From positions 1-50,884 of the forward strand of contig NZ_BCUX01000034.1 in assembly GCF_001591445.1 (NCBI RefSeq): a stretch of 50,884 bases of DNA, written 5' to 3'. Origin of the DNA: Neobacillus drentensis NBRC 102427. GTDB taxonomy: Bacteria > Bacillota > Bacilli > Bacillales > Cytobacillaceae. Shown here piece by piece: positions 8,122 to 16,134 of this stretch. The translations under genes were made by a program, and so were the position numbers. The notes under the pieces are model-generated. The model did no database searches, was not told where the DNA came from, and saw only the letters and a list, made by a program, of their open reading frames with translations. Positions within the stretch are counted from its first letter, which is position 1. Each line of letters begins with the position of its first letter.

Positions 8122-9066
8122 TTATTTAGCGGCAACCTGCAATAACTTCATAAACTTCTGTCTCTCTAAATATAATCTTTGCGCTTCCTCAAGTGAAACC
8201 TCAGTGAAGCTAACAGTGGTGTCAGGCACCGCTTGAGCAAGCAGCGGGATATCTACTGATATAACCGTACCTATTCTTGTGTAACCGCCGGTTGTTTGCC
8301 GGTCTGCCATAAGGATGATGGGCTGGCCGCTGGCAGGTACTTGGATTCCTCCAAGCGGAATCGGATCGGAGATGATATCCGATCCTAGCTGGTGCTCGAG
8401 CTTGGGTCCCTTCAATCGATACCCCATTCTATTCGATTGTGGGGTCACGATGTATTCTTCGGAGAGAAATTGCTTGATGCTCTTTTCAGTAAACATCTGT
8501 TGATGGGGACCAAGGATCACCCTGATAGTAAGCTGTTTATTAAATTGCGGAATTAACTCGGGATGCAGCTCTTTCCACGGCTTCCTAATCACCGGCTTCC
8601 CGTATAAAAGATCAGATTTTTGTAATGGACGCCCTTCATACCCTCCAAAGCCTCCATTTAAAGAAGTAGATTTGCTTTTTAAAACAACAGGAACATCGAT
8701 TCCACCCGCAATGGCAAGATAGGCCCTGGCACCTTGCTTATAGGAACCCATAGAAAGGATCTCCCCTTTTTTTAAAGGAAAACTCTTCCACATCAGGACT
8801 TCCCTTCCATCCACTTTCGTGGAAAACTCACCCCCACAAATGGCTATGACCATGTCACTGCCTGCTTCTAAAACAGGTCCTAAAAAGGATGCTTCTAGTA
8901 CAGCCTCCCCTTGATCATTCCCTACAAGTATATTAGCCAACTGCATTGAGTAAGGGTCCATCGCACCTGAAGGACTGATTCCGAATTGTTGATAGCCATA
9001 TCTCCCTAAATCCTGAACAGTCGTAAGCAATCCCGGCTTTATCACTTTAAAAATAGCTGTTCTCAT
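8122..9066 (-). CDS. pxpC: 5-oxoprolinase subunit C (KipA/biotin-dependent carboxyltransferase family)
   Basis: 314 residues with the KipA family opening KPGLLTTVQDLGRYGYQ near residue 10, followed by GISPSGAMDPYSMQLAN and late motifs GYRLKGP and DPIPLGGIQVPASGQP. PxpB and PxpC form the complex that acts with PxpA in ATP-dependent cleavage of 5-oxoproline (pyroglutamate) to glutamate. Its ATG overlaps the pxpA stop by 4 bp. In B. subtilis the homologue was named KipA and linked to the KinA inhibitor KipI; the metabolic role is now the better supported one. Confidence 0.92.
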   Translation of the reverse strand: MRTAIFKVIKPGLLTTVQDLGRYGYQQFGISPSGAMDPYSMQLANILVGNDQGEAVLEASFLGPVLEAGSDMVIAICGGEFSTKVDGREVLMWKSFPLKKGEILSMGSYKQGARAYLAIAGGIDVPVVLKSKSTSLNGGFGGYEGRPLQKSDLLYGKPVIRKPWKELHPELIPQFNKQLTIRVILGPHQQMFTEKSIKQFLSEEYIVTPQSNRMGYRLKGPKLEHQLGSDIISDPIPLGGIQVPASGQPIILMADRQTTGGYTRIGTVISVDIPLLAQAVPDTTVSFTEVSLEEAQRLYLERQKFMKLLQVAAK

Positions 9067-9830
9067 CGTTCACGCCAGCTTTTTCGTAGAGTAATATTTC
9101 CTTGCTCCAAAGCCTTCCTTAATTCCTTTACGAACTCGACTGCCTTCGGCTCATCGCCATGCACACAAATTGTATCGGCCTGAATATCGATATTTGTTCC
9201 GTTGACCGCTTCCACTTTTCCCTCATTAATCATCCGAATCGCTCTTTGAATTGCCTGGCCGGTATCATGGATGATTGCGTTTTTTTCTGTTCTTGATGTC
9301 AGTGTCCCGTCAGTTTGATACGTACGGTCAGCAAATACTTCCTCCGCTACCAGGAGACCTTTGTGGCTCCCTGCTTTTACCAACTCACTCCCGGCAAGGC
9401 CAAAAAGGACAAGATTTGAATCGAGGTCAACAATCGCCTGGGTAATCGCATCAGCCATTTCTCTATTCTTCGCCGTCATATTATACAAGGCACCGTGTGG
9501 CTTTACATGTGAAAGTGTCGTTCCGCTGGCTTTGGTCACAGCTTGTAATGCCCCGATTTGATAAATAACAAGATTGTAAATTTCACGAGGTGAAAGATTC
9601 ATCTCTCGACGGCCGAATCCGGCTAGATCAGGAAAGCCTGGATGAGCACCAATTTTAACGCCATACTTTTGTGCAAGCCTTACCGTCTCGAACATGACAT
9701 TATGGTCACCGGCGTGATATCCGCAGGCAATATTTGCGGAAGAAATGTATTTTAATACTTCTTTATCGTTTCCAAGGGTATATGCTCCATAACTCTCGCC
9801 TAGGTCACTATTTAAATCCACAACAAACAT
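9063..9830 (-). CDS. pxpA: 5-oxoprolinase subunit A (LamB/YcsF family)
   Basis: 255 residues. The start VDLNSDLGESYGAYTLGND and the stretches ANIACGYHAGDHNVM, VKIGAHPGFPDLAGFGRR and THVKPHGALYN-like SHVKPHGALYN are clear LamB/YcsF signatures containing the conserved Asp and His residues of the fold. It supplies the subunit that works with PxpBC to hydrolyse 5-oxoproline. The ATG at 9830 has an AAGGGGG site 8 bases upstream and lies 4 bp after the pxpB stop. Confidence 0.93.
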   Translation of the reverse strand: MFVVDLNSDLGESYGAYTLGNDKEVLKYISSANIACGYHAGDHNVMFETVRLAQKYGVKIGAHPGFPDLAGFGRREMNLSPREIYNLVIYQIGALQAVTKASGTTLSHVKPHGALYNMTAKNREMADAITQAIVDLDSNLVLFGLAGSELVKAGSHKGLLVAEEVFADRTYQTDGTLTSRTEKNAIIHDTGQAIQRAIRMINEGKVEAVNGTNIDIQADTICVHGDEPKAVEFVKELRKALEQGNITLRKSWRER

Positions 9831-9834
9831 CCGT

Positions 9835-10563
9835 TCAACCCCCTTCTTTTAAATAGGTAGATAATTTGTATTTCTTTTCGTCGACTAAATTCTTTATCCT
9901 TTGATATTCATTCCAATTGATAGAGAAAAATTTAATATAATTTCCAGCTGAGATTAAATTTGGATTGGGTTCGTCTAGATCAAATAGTTTAACAGGCGTG
10001 ATGCCAATGATGCGCCAGCCTGACGGAACCTCAGATGGGTAGATCCCCGTTTGGTCTCCACCAATTCCAACCGAGCCTGCTGGAACTTTAGGCCGAGGAT
10101 GTTCAAGCCGCGGAACAGATAACTGCTGGGATAGTCCGCCGAGATAGGGAAAGCCCGGAACAAATCCAATCATATAAATTAAGTATTCCTTATTGGCATG
10201 AAGATTGATGACCTCTTCCTCACTCATTTGGTGATACTGTGCAATAAAAGGGAGGTCCTGGCCCGTTTTTCCGCCATAATAAATGGGAATCTCGTAAACG
10301 ATGGGTCGAAGAATATTTACATCACCTGAGGTGTTACAAATATTCTCCATTTCCGCTACTAATTTAGTGTAGCTAATCAATTCTGGCCGATAATAAATGG
10401 CAACCGAATTATAGGCTGGCACGCATTCCACAATTCCGTTAATTTTTGAAAAATGAAGCCTGGAAGTAAAGGATTGAACTCGCTTGTGAATCGTTTCGTT
10501 AATTCCCTCACCAAAACAGACCCGAATCGCTAAATCACCTAACGGCTGAATATCCATAACCAC
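9835..10563 (-). CDS. pxpB: 5-oxoprolinase subunit B (KipI family)
   Basis: 242 residues. The N-terminal PLGDLAIRVCFGEGI and the central block YMIGFVPGFPYLGGL, followed by PRPKVPAGSVGIGGDQTGIYP, are diagnostic for KipI/PxpB. It is the first gene of the three-gene pxp operon. The GTG at 10563 has AGGAG 5 bases upstream; an ATG two codons later at 10557 is an equal alternative. No KipR-type regulator or YcsG transporter, which accompany these genes in B. subtilis, is present here. Confidence 0.92.
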   Translation of the reverse strand: MVMDIQPLGDLAIRVCFGEGINETIHKRVQSFTSRLHFSKINGIVECVPAYNSVAIYYRPELISYTKLVAEMENICNTSGDVNILRPIVYEIPIYYGGKTGQDLPFIAQYHQMSEEEVINLHANKEYLIYMIGFVPGFPYLGGLSQQLSVPRLEHPRPKVPAGSVGIGGDQTGIYPSEVPSGWRIIGITPVKLFDLDEPNPNLISAGNYIKFFSINWNEYQRIKNLVDEKKYKLSTYLKEGG

Positions 10564-10722
10564 TCGCGCTCCTATTTCTTGATTACTGCTTATTCTAGCG
10601 TAATTTGTTTATTCGAAAAGTTCAAATATTATTAACATTTATGGGCAGTTGATTTTACATATGTTTCTATTTAAGCTAAGCTTATTCTAGCTTTAATTTT
10701 ATTAAAAATGGAGGTTTTTGAT

Positions 10723-11286
10723 ATGTTTGATGTGTTAATAGTTGGTGCAGGTCCTACTGGAGCAAGTGCAGCCCTTTTTACAGCAAAAGCTGGGAAAAAG
10801 ACAGTGGTAATTGATAATGATAAAAGTGTTACCAAACGGGCTTGGATTGAAAACCATTATGGAGTGGCAGAAATTACTGGACCAGATCTAGTTGAAACTG
10901 GGAAAAAACAAGCAAGCAAATTTGGCGCAGAGATCGTCCAAGCGACTGTGTCAACTATCAGTAAAACTGAAGGTGGTTTTAAAGTAGAAACGGATCAAGG
11001 TGAATATGAAGCTAAACATGTAATCCTTGCAACAGGCATGTCAGCTGATCTTGCAGAAACAGCTGGTTTAACAACAAAGCCAGGTACTGAGCCAAGAGTC
11101 AAGACAGTTCTTGACGTTGATGCTTCAGGAAAAACAAATATTGACGGGATTTGGGCTGCCGGGACAGTTGCTGGTGTAAGTATGCATACCATCATTACCG
11201 CTGGCGACGGGGCTAAAGTGGCTATAAACGTGATTAGTGAACTAAACGGCGAACGCTATGTTGATCATGATGTTTTAAAGGCTTAA
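10723..11286 (+). CDS. FAD-binding thioredoxin-reductase-like protein, shortened
   Basis: 187 residues from the ATG at 10723, which has GGAGG 8 bases before it (an in-frame ATG at 10708 contains that site). The N-terminus has the FAD dinucleotide fold (DVLIVGAGPTGASAALFTAKAG) and the C-terminus the second FAD block (TNIDGIWAAGTVAGV, then TIITAGDGAKVAINV). The two halves are joined directly: the NADPH-binding domain and the CxxC redox pair of thioredoxin reductase, about 120 residues, are missing. Such single-domain flavoproteins recur in Bacillaceae, so this is probably a functional form and not a decayed gene. An electron donor is not evident. Confidence 0.85.
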   Translation: MFDVLIVGAGPTGASAALFTAKAGKKTVVIDNDKSVTKRAWIENHYGVAEITGPDLVETGKKQASKFGAEIVQATVSTISKTEGGFKVETDQGEYEAKHVILATGMSADLAETAGLTTKPGTEPRVKTVLDVDASGKTNIDGIWAAGTVAGVSMHTIITAGDGAKVAINVISELNGERYVDHDVLKA

Positions 11287-11337
11287 CAACTTACATACAT
11301 TAAGGGAAATCAAAATGCCTGTTAGGTTTTAAAGAAA

Positions 11338-11360
11338 GGGACTCAAGTTGACTTGAGCCC
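11338..11360 (+). terminator. Possible terminator hairpin after the flavoprotein gene
   Basis: GGGaCTCAAGT pairs with ACTTGAGcCC around a 2-base loop. It is not followed by a good T-run, so termination is uncertain. Confidence 0.4.
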
Positions 11361-11490
11361 CTGTTCGTGTCTTTAGAAAGTTCGGCTTTTTATTTAAAAA
11401 TTGACAGTCGTTATCCTTCCTTTTAAAATTGGCTTAGCATTGAATATCAATTATAAAAAATAACACTTTTAAAGACTAAGGGGAAATTCT

Positions 11491-13002
11491 ATGATCAAAA
11501 AAGACACGAATCTTAAACCAGTCGTCGCTGGTTTACTGTTGGCGATTTTAATGGCAGCTATGGACAATACAATCGTAGCTACAGCGATGGCGACGATTGT
11601 TTCAGACTTAGGCGGTTTTGATAAATTTATCTGGGTCACCTCTGCCTATATGGTAGCAGTTATGGCCGGAATGCCTATTTTCGGGAAGCTTTCCGATATG
11701 TACGGACGAAAACGCTTTTTCATTTTTGGACTTATCGTCTTCTTAATTGGCTCGGCATTATGCGGGATTGCTCAAAGCATCGTTCAATTAAGTATTTTCA
11801 GGGCCATTCAAGGTATAGGCGGCGGGGCTCTGATGCCAATTGCCTTTACGATTGTATTCGATATTTTCCCGCCCGAAAACCGCGGAAAAATGACGGGCTT
11901 GTTAGGGGCAGTTTTCGGTGCATCCAGTGTGTTAGGACCGTTACTTGGCGCCTATATCACTGATTATCTCAGTTGGCATTGGGTTTTTTATGTAAATGTA
12001 CCGATTGGAATTGTTTCGATCTTTTTAATCGTTCGATATTATCATGAATCCTTGCAGCATTCCAAGCAAAGGGTTGACTGGCTAGGGGCGACTACACTGG
12101 TCATATCAGTTGTTAGTTTAATGTTTGCGCTCGAACTCGGTGGGAAAGAATACGCTTGGGATTCGACTCCAATTATTGGTTTGTTTGCAAGTTTCTTCGT
12201 CTTTTTTGTTGCCTTTTTCATTGCCGAAATTAAGGCTGCTGAACCGATTTTACCGCTCTGGTTGTTCAAAAGACGGTTATTTGCCACCTCGCAAATCTTG
12301 TCGTTTTTATATGGGGGAACGTTTATTATCTTAACTGTGTTTATCCCAATCTTCGTTCAAGCGGTCTACGGCGGGTCGGCTAAGAATGCGGGATTGATCT
12401 TGACCCCAATGATGCTCGGGTCCGTTGCCGGGAGTTCTGTGGGCGGGATTTTCTTAACGAAGACTTCCTATCGTAATTTAATGATCGTTTCAATTATTTC
12501 ATACGTTGTTGGCATGTACTTGCTTGGCACGTTGACGGTGGATACCGCTCGCTGGCTGCTGACGATTTACATGATTTTAGTTGGTTTTGGGGTTGGTTTT
12601 TCCTTTTCTTTATTGCCGACAGCATCTATGCACAATTTAGAGCCGCAATACCGCGGGACGGCCAACTCGACGAACTCATTTTTACGGTCTTTTGGAATGA
12701 CACTTGGAGTAACAATTTTTGGAAGCCTGCAAAATAATTTGTTTACCGATAAACTCAAAGATGCGTTCAAAGGCATGCAGGGGGCGGGAAATTTTAAAAT
12801 GGGCGATCCGCGCCAAATTTTCCAAGCAAGTGAGCGCTCGAAAATTCCAGATTTTATTTTAGATAAGATTGTTCATGCAATGTCCGTTTCGATTACCCAT
12901 ACCTTTTTGCTGACATTAATTCCAATCGGGATTGCGGCGATTACGATCTTTTTTATGGGCAATGCACGGGTAGAAGTTAGTAAGAAACCTGCGAAAAGCT
13001 AA
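11491..13002 (+). CDS. MFS multidrug exporter, DHA2 (EmrB/QacA) type, 14 TM
   Basis: 503 residues with about fourteen hydrophobic segments. The opening LLLAILMAAMDNTIVATAMATI carries the DHA2 motif D1 (LDxTIVNVALP-like), the loop 2-3 signature is GKLSDMYGRKRFF near residue 66, and motif C is AVFGASSVLGPLLGAYI near residue 140. Proton-driven export of drugs, dyes or detergents is the usual role. It has its own AAGGGG site and stands alone; no regulator is adjacent. The shared terminator with the convergent pirin gene follows. Confidence 0.9.
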   Translation: MIKKDTNLKPVVAGLLLAILMAAMDNTIVATAMATIVSDLGGFDKFIWVTSAYMVAVMAGMPIFGKLSDMYGRKRFFIFGLIVFLIGSALCGIAQSIVQLSIFRAIQGIGGGALMPIAFTIVFDIFPPENRGKMTGLLGAVFGASSVLGPLLGAYITDYLSWHWVFYVNVPIGIVSIFLIVRYYHESLQHSKQRVDWLGATTLVISVVSLMFALELGGKEYAWDSTPIIGLFASFFVFFVAFFIAEIKAAEPILPLWLFKRRLFATSQILSFLYGGTFIILTVFIPIFVQAVYGGSAKNAGLILTPMMLGSVAGSSVGGIFLTKTSYRNLMIVSIISYVVGMYLLGTLTVDTARWLLTIYMILVGFGVGFSFSLLPTASMHNLEPQYRGTANSTNSFLRSFGMTLGVTIFGSLQNNLFTDKLKDAFKGMQGAGNFKMGDPRQIFQASERSKIPDFILDKIVHAMSVSITHTFLLTLIPIGIAAITIFFMGNARVEVSKKPAKS

Positions 13003-13042
13003 AAAGCGGAGCAATCGTATAGAGGCGGTTCTTCTCAAAACC

Positions 13043-13085
13043 AATAAGCACTTGGGCGGTTATGTCCCAAGTGCTTATTTTTGTT
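13043..13085. terminator. Bidirectional terminator between MFS exporter and pirin
   Basis: A 14-bp perfect stem (AATAAGCACTTGGG with its complement at 13066-13079) is followed by TTATTTTTGTTTTC. The T-run serves the plus strand best. Confidence 0.85.
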
Positions 13086-13088
13086 TTC

Positions 13089-13919
13089 TTATTCTGCAAA
13101 CTTACCGGCCATGTAGTCACGGTAGGCCTGGCGAATTTCTTCCTCGGTGTTCATGACAAAAGGTCCCCTAGCAACGATTGGCTCATGAAGTGGTTCACCG
13201 GCATATAACAATACTCGCAGCTGATCCTTGGCGGTAATAGTAACTTCACTGGTTTGTCCCGCCTCACCTTTTTCGAGCAGCAGCACATGGCCTTTTTCGG
13301 CCTCTGTTTTATTTTTTCCAAATTGACCTTTTCCTTCTAAAATATACATGAAGCCATGATAGTCCCCTGGCAGGTCCTGGCTAACTGTTGCACTTGTTTC
13401 TAGGTTGATTTCAACCATTGTCACAGGTACATAGTTTTTGGTAGTGGATTGGATACCGCCTGATGAACCAGAAAAAATTCTGATTAGAGCCCCCTCTTCT
13501 TCCCGTACCGGCATATCTTGGGCACGGAGATTTTGATAGCGCGGCTCTGCCATTTTGTGCTCCCGCGGAAGGTTGACCCATAGCTGCAAGGAGTGGACGG
13601 TCTCCCCTTCTGCCGGGTCCTCAATATGAATCACACCTTTTCCAGCAGTCATCCACTGCACATCACCTGGTTCAAGTTCACCACGGCCCGCTTTATTATC
13701 CTGGTGCTCCAGTTTGCCCTCAATGACATAGGTTACCGTTTCAATGCCGCGATGTGGATGGAAATCAAAGGTACCTTTTTTAAAAAAATCCTCTGCCAGG
13801 AATAGGAAGGGATCTGACTCTATCATTTTATTTGGGTCTAGGACCATTCCTGCCTTATGTATCGGACTATGCTGTTGATGCTGTACGGTCCAAACGCGCT
13901 CAATACCCCTTTGAAACAT
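13089..13919 (-). CDS. Pirin family protein
   Basis: 276 residues, the family length. The N-terminal cupin holds the iron ligands: FHPHRGIETVTYVIEGKLEH (His, His and the later His) and HIED-type VIHIEDP supplying the Glu side. The C-terminal pirin_C cupin (HGFMYILEGKGQFG through EPLHEPIVARGPFVMNT) is complete. Bacterial pirins are iron-binding cupins, some with quercetinase activity in vitro and some acting as redox-sensing partners; the role here is not known. It stands alone with AAGGAG before the ATG. Confidence 0.92.
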   Translation of the reverse strand: MFQRGIERVWTVQHQQHSPIHKAGMVLDPNKMIESDPFLFLAEDFFKKGTFDFHPHRGIETVTYVIEGKLEHQDNKAGRGELEPGDVQWMTAGKGVIHIEDPAEGETVHSLQLWVNLPREHKMAEPRYQNLRAQDMPVREEEGALIRIFSGSSGGIQSTTKNYVPVTMVEINLETSATVSQDLPGDYHGFMYILEGKGQFGKNKTEAEKGHVLLLEKGEAGQTSEVTITAKDQLRVLLYAGEPLHEPIVARGPFVMNTEEEIRQAYRDYMAGKFAE

Positions 13920-14032
13920 TTGTATACTCCTTCTCTCAATAGATATGCTGAATTCAAAATAATGGTATCGTTATTTTCTTAGTTTATCAAATCTGATGCT
14001 TTGGTTTCTTGCTAAAATCAGTGTTAAATACT

Positions 14033-14095
14033 ATTCGCTGATAGAATGCCCTAATTCGCTGATAGACGGTAAAAATTCGCTGATAGAATTATTTT
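14033..14095 (+). repeat. 21-bp-period repeat array B (3 units) upstream of the NERD gene
   Basis: ATTCGCTGATAGA starts at 14033, 14054 and 14075, so the period is exactly 21 bp; the 8 bases between cores differ in each unit. The array lies in the 265-bp gap between pirin and the NERD gene. No other strong signal is seen in that gap apart from the start region of the NERD gene. Confidence 0.9.
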
Positions 14096-14184
14096 CAGAA
14101 ATATTTTACAAGAATCGATAAAATTCGGCAGGAATTTCAATCTTCTTATTAGAATTTATTCTTAAAACGATAGGAGTGATAATT

Positions 14185-15159
14185 TTGATCATAAAAGAAA
14201 GGACAAAGCCATTAATTATGCTTATTTTGGAGGCATTATTGCGGCGTCTACCCTCCAATCACCAAAAGTACCAACAAATTTTAGATGAGCTTGGAAGGAG
14301 GCAGGCCGGCTACCTTGGTGAGAAATCACTCGATTATTATTATCGTGACCTTCCACAGCATAAATATATGATTCTCCACGATTTAAACCTTCCTGATGGT
14401 GATTACAACTGCCAAATCGATACCCTTCTCCTAACACCTGAATTTGCCCTCGCGATCGATGTGAAAAATATGGCTGGAAAGTTACTATTCGATACTGACA
14501 ATGAACAGTTTATACAAATCAACAATGGTATTGAAAAAGGTTACCCTTATCCGATTGCACAGGGAGAGAGACATCAAAAGTACTTACAGAAACTTCTTGC
14601 TGCAAATCACTTCCCGCCCGTTCCAGTTGAATATTTAGTGGTGATTAGTAATAGCTATACTACATACGCTGTGTCAGGTAAAAATGCCCACAAAGTGAAA
14701 CCTCGAATATGTAAGTCCGATGTCTTCTTAAACAAAATTTCCCTTTTCGAGAAACAGTATTCGAAACCGCTTCTGACTGCCAAAGAGCTCCGGAAACTCT
14801 GCCGTCTCCTCGTGAAAATGAATACCATTCCAACAAGTTATGTATTAAATAAATATGGTATTCAGAAATATGACCTGTTGCCCGGTGTCCTCTGTCATAT
14901 CCACTCTAATCATTCCCTAATCCGTAAGAACCAAAAATGGTACTGTGCTGCCTGCGATACTTTTTCTAAAGATGCACATATTTACGCACTGAACGATTAT
15001 TTTCTGCTGATTGGCCCGACGATAACAAATCAGCAGTTTCGGGAAATTGCTCATATAAAATCAATAAATGTAGCAAAAAGATTATTACATTCTGAAAAAC
15101 TTAATTTTTCTGGAGTAAACAGGTACAGAATCTACTTCCCAAAAAACTTTCCATGGTAA
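14185..15159 (+). CDS. NERD (nuclease-related) domain protein with C-terminal zinc-ribbon-like segment
   Basis: 324 residues from TTG at 14185, which has AGGAG 8 bases upstream (a GTG at 14176 overlaps that site). Residues about 40-150 form a NERD domain: GEK with Glu46, QIDTLLLT with Asp79 and AIDVKN with Asp92 and Lys94 reproduce the restriction-endonuclease-like Asp...(Asp/Glu)-x-Lys core. Residues about 235-260 contain C-x-H-x-H and C-x2-C (Cys237, Cys254, Cys257), a probable zinc ribbon of the kind that binds nucleic acid. The family is thought to act in DNA processing; no substrate is established. It is flanked by repeat arrays at 14033 and 15167. Confidence 0.85.
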   Translation: MIIKERTKPLIMLILEALLRRLPSNHQKYQQILDELGRRQAGYLGEKSLDYYYRDLPQHKYMILHDLNLPDGDYNCQIDTLLLTPEFALAIDVKNMAGKLLFDTDNEQFIQINNGIEKGYPYPIAQGERHQKYLQKLLAANHFPPVPVEYLVVISNSYTTYAVSGKNAHKVKPRICKSDVFLNKISLFEKQYSKPLLTAKELRKLCRLLVKMNTIPTSYVLNKYGIQKYDLLPGVLCHIHSNHSLIRKNQKWYCAACDTFSKDAHIYALNDYFLLIGPTITNQQFREIAHIKSINVAKRLLHSEKLNFSGVNRYRIYFPKNFPW

Positions 15160-15166
15160 AATTTAT

Positions 15167-15271
15167 ATTCGCCAATAGAAATGCAAAATTCGCCAATAGA
15201 ACCTTATTATTCGCCAATAGAACTGCTAAATCCGCCAATAGAACCTCAAAATTCGCCAATAGACCTCGAAA
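15167..15271 (+). repeat. 21-bp-period repeat array C (5 units) downstream of the NERD gene
   Basis: ATTCGCCAATAGA starts at 15167, 15188, 15209, 15230 (with a T to C change at its third base) and 15251, giving exact 21-bp spacing with 8 variable bases between cores. It begins 8 bp after the NERD stop codon. Because 21 is a multiple of three, the plus strand reads as a seven-residue repeat (SPIEP...), but there is no ribosome site, so I do not call it coding. Confidence 0.92.
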
Positions 15272-15310
15272 ACCACATATTTGGTTGTTTAGATTACGTA
15301 TTTAAAGCCA

Positions 15311-15334
15311 AAAGGACACCTAATTTAGGTGTCC
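15311..15334 (-). terminator. Probable terminator of the 15373-15771 gene
   Basis: GGACACCTAA pairs with TTAGGTGTCC; on the minus strand the stem is followed by TTTTGG, a short T-run. It may also stop transcripts from the NERD side. Confidence 0.6.
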
Positions 15335-15372
15335 TCAACCAAAAATTTACGAAAAGTGAGCTTTTTACAAAT

Positions 15373-15771
15373 TTACACTTCAATATCCTTGCCTTCTTCA
15401 ACTACATGGAACAATAAATGGGCTAAATGATGAATTGGACCGTATTCTTCTTGGTCCTCATCATCAGGTTCCTCATTAAACTCCATGTCATTTAAGAATA
15501 ATGCTACAAATTCATAAAAGTCTTTCAACTGAAAGGAGTAGCAGCCAATGGGGTCCTCATTGTCTTCCTCATACTGCAATACCATGTAGGAGAGGTCGCC
15601 GTCCTCATCTTCTGCATCAAAAAATACAAAAAGACCGATGTTTGTGTCAAGCTCGAATAAATGCCTTGTTCCACCTTCTGTTGCTTTCGTAAAATCTTCC
15701 TGGCTTAGTTTTTGAATCTGCATGCTATCTACATTATCTTCTTGATGGAATCCGACAACAAATGATTTCAT
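15373..15771 (-). CDS. Hypothetical acidic cytosolic protein
   Basis: 132 residues from ATG at 15771, which has GAAGGAGG 6 bases upstream. The protein is very acidic (for example FFDAEDEDGDLSY, then EEPDDEDQEEYGP near residue 105), has no signal peptide or membrane segment, and ends in a hydrophobic helix-like LAHLLFHVVEEGKDIEV. I do not recognise a family. It is monocistronic, with terminators on both sides. Confidence 0.75.
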   Translation of the reverse strand: MKSFVVGFHQEDNVDSMQIQKLSQEDFTKATEGGTRHLFELDTNIGLFVFFDAEDEDGDLSYMVLQYEEDNEDPIGCYSFQLKDFYEFVALFLNDMEFNEEPDDEDQEEYGPIHHLAHLLFHVVEEGKDIEV

Positions 15772-15798
15772 GATTTCCTCCTTCAAACAATTACCTAA

Positions 15799-15838
15799 TA
15801 AAAACACATGCCTTTAGCATGCCCTGCAACTGGCATGT
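15799..15838 (-). terminator. Terminator of the small gene at 15865-16017
   Basis: ACATGCC (15806-15812) pairs with GGCATGT (15832-15838), with GTTTTTATT following on the minus strand. Confidence 0.7.
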
Positions 15839-15864
15839 TTCATTCCTTTAATTCTCAAAATAGA

Positions 15865-16017
15865 TTAATCACACTGTTTTTCTGCCCCTTCGTTTAGGAG
15901 TGTATTTTCACCTGGAGCGAAATGAACAGACTGTAAACTCATTTTCGGCTCAAGTCCAAAAAGATCTTTTTCAGATTTACTTTTATTGCTTTCACTCAAG
16001 GACTTTTCCTTTTCCAT
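15865..16017 (-). CDS. Small hypothetical protein (50 aa)
   Basis: 50 residues starting at ATG 16017, with AGAGGTG 7 bases upstream. It is polar and Ser/Lys/Glu-rich at the N-terminus, then FGLEPKMSLQSVHFAPGEN, and ends in Cys-Asp. There is no signal sequence. It is the next gene downstream of the regulator/pro-peptide cassette but is separated from it by a terminator (16091-16120). It could be a small sporulation or stress protein; this is a guess. A good ribosome site and its own terminator support it as real. Confidence 0.6.
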   Translation of the reverse strand: MEKEKSLSESNKSKSEKDLFGLEPKMSLQSVHFAPGENTLLNEGAEKQCD

Positions 16018-16090
16018 TCTAAGCACCTCTTTCGAAAGTGATAATTTCCTAGTATTGTCTGCCTTATATTTGATTAACATTCCAATCCGC

Positions 16091-16120
16091 AAAAAAAAAA
16101 ATCCCTGATATGTTCAGGAA
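16091..16120 (-). terminator. Terminator of the regulator/pro-peptide operon
   Basis: On the minus strand TTCCTGA pairs with TCAGGGA around ACATA, followed by eleven consecutive T. It lies 15 bp after the pro-peptide stop codon. Confidence 0.88.
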
Positions 16121-16134
16121 TTTTTTGATTACAA

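Noticed and set aside
9835..10563. Reading this gene as a sporulation kinase inhibitor (KipI) only
   Set aside because: The pxpA and pxpC partners are present in one operon, so the 5-oxoprolinase role is better supported; a second role cannot be excluded.
10723..11286. Pseudogene of thioredoxin reductase
   Set aside because: The frame is open, both FAD segments are intact and the joint is clean, so a compact flavoprotein is more likely than decay.
14033..15271. CRISPR arrays at 14033 and 15167
   Set aside because: The repeat cores are 13 bp and the spacers only 8 bp, there is no leader or cas gene, and the period is 21 bp. This is far outside CRISPR dimensions.
15181..15417. Open frame with a seven-residue SPIEP-type repeat over array C
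   Set aside because: It exists because the repeat period is a multiple of three and has no stop in this frame. There is no ribosome site, and its second half runs through a terminator and into the opposite-strand gene at 15373.
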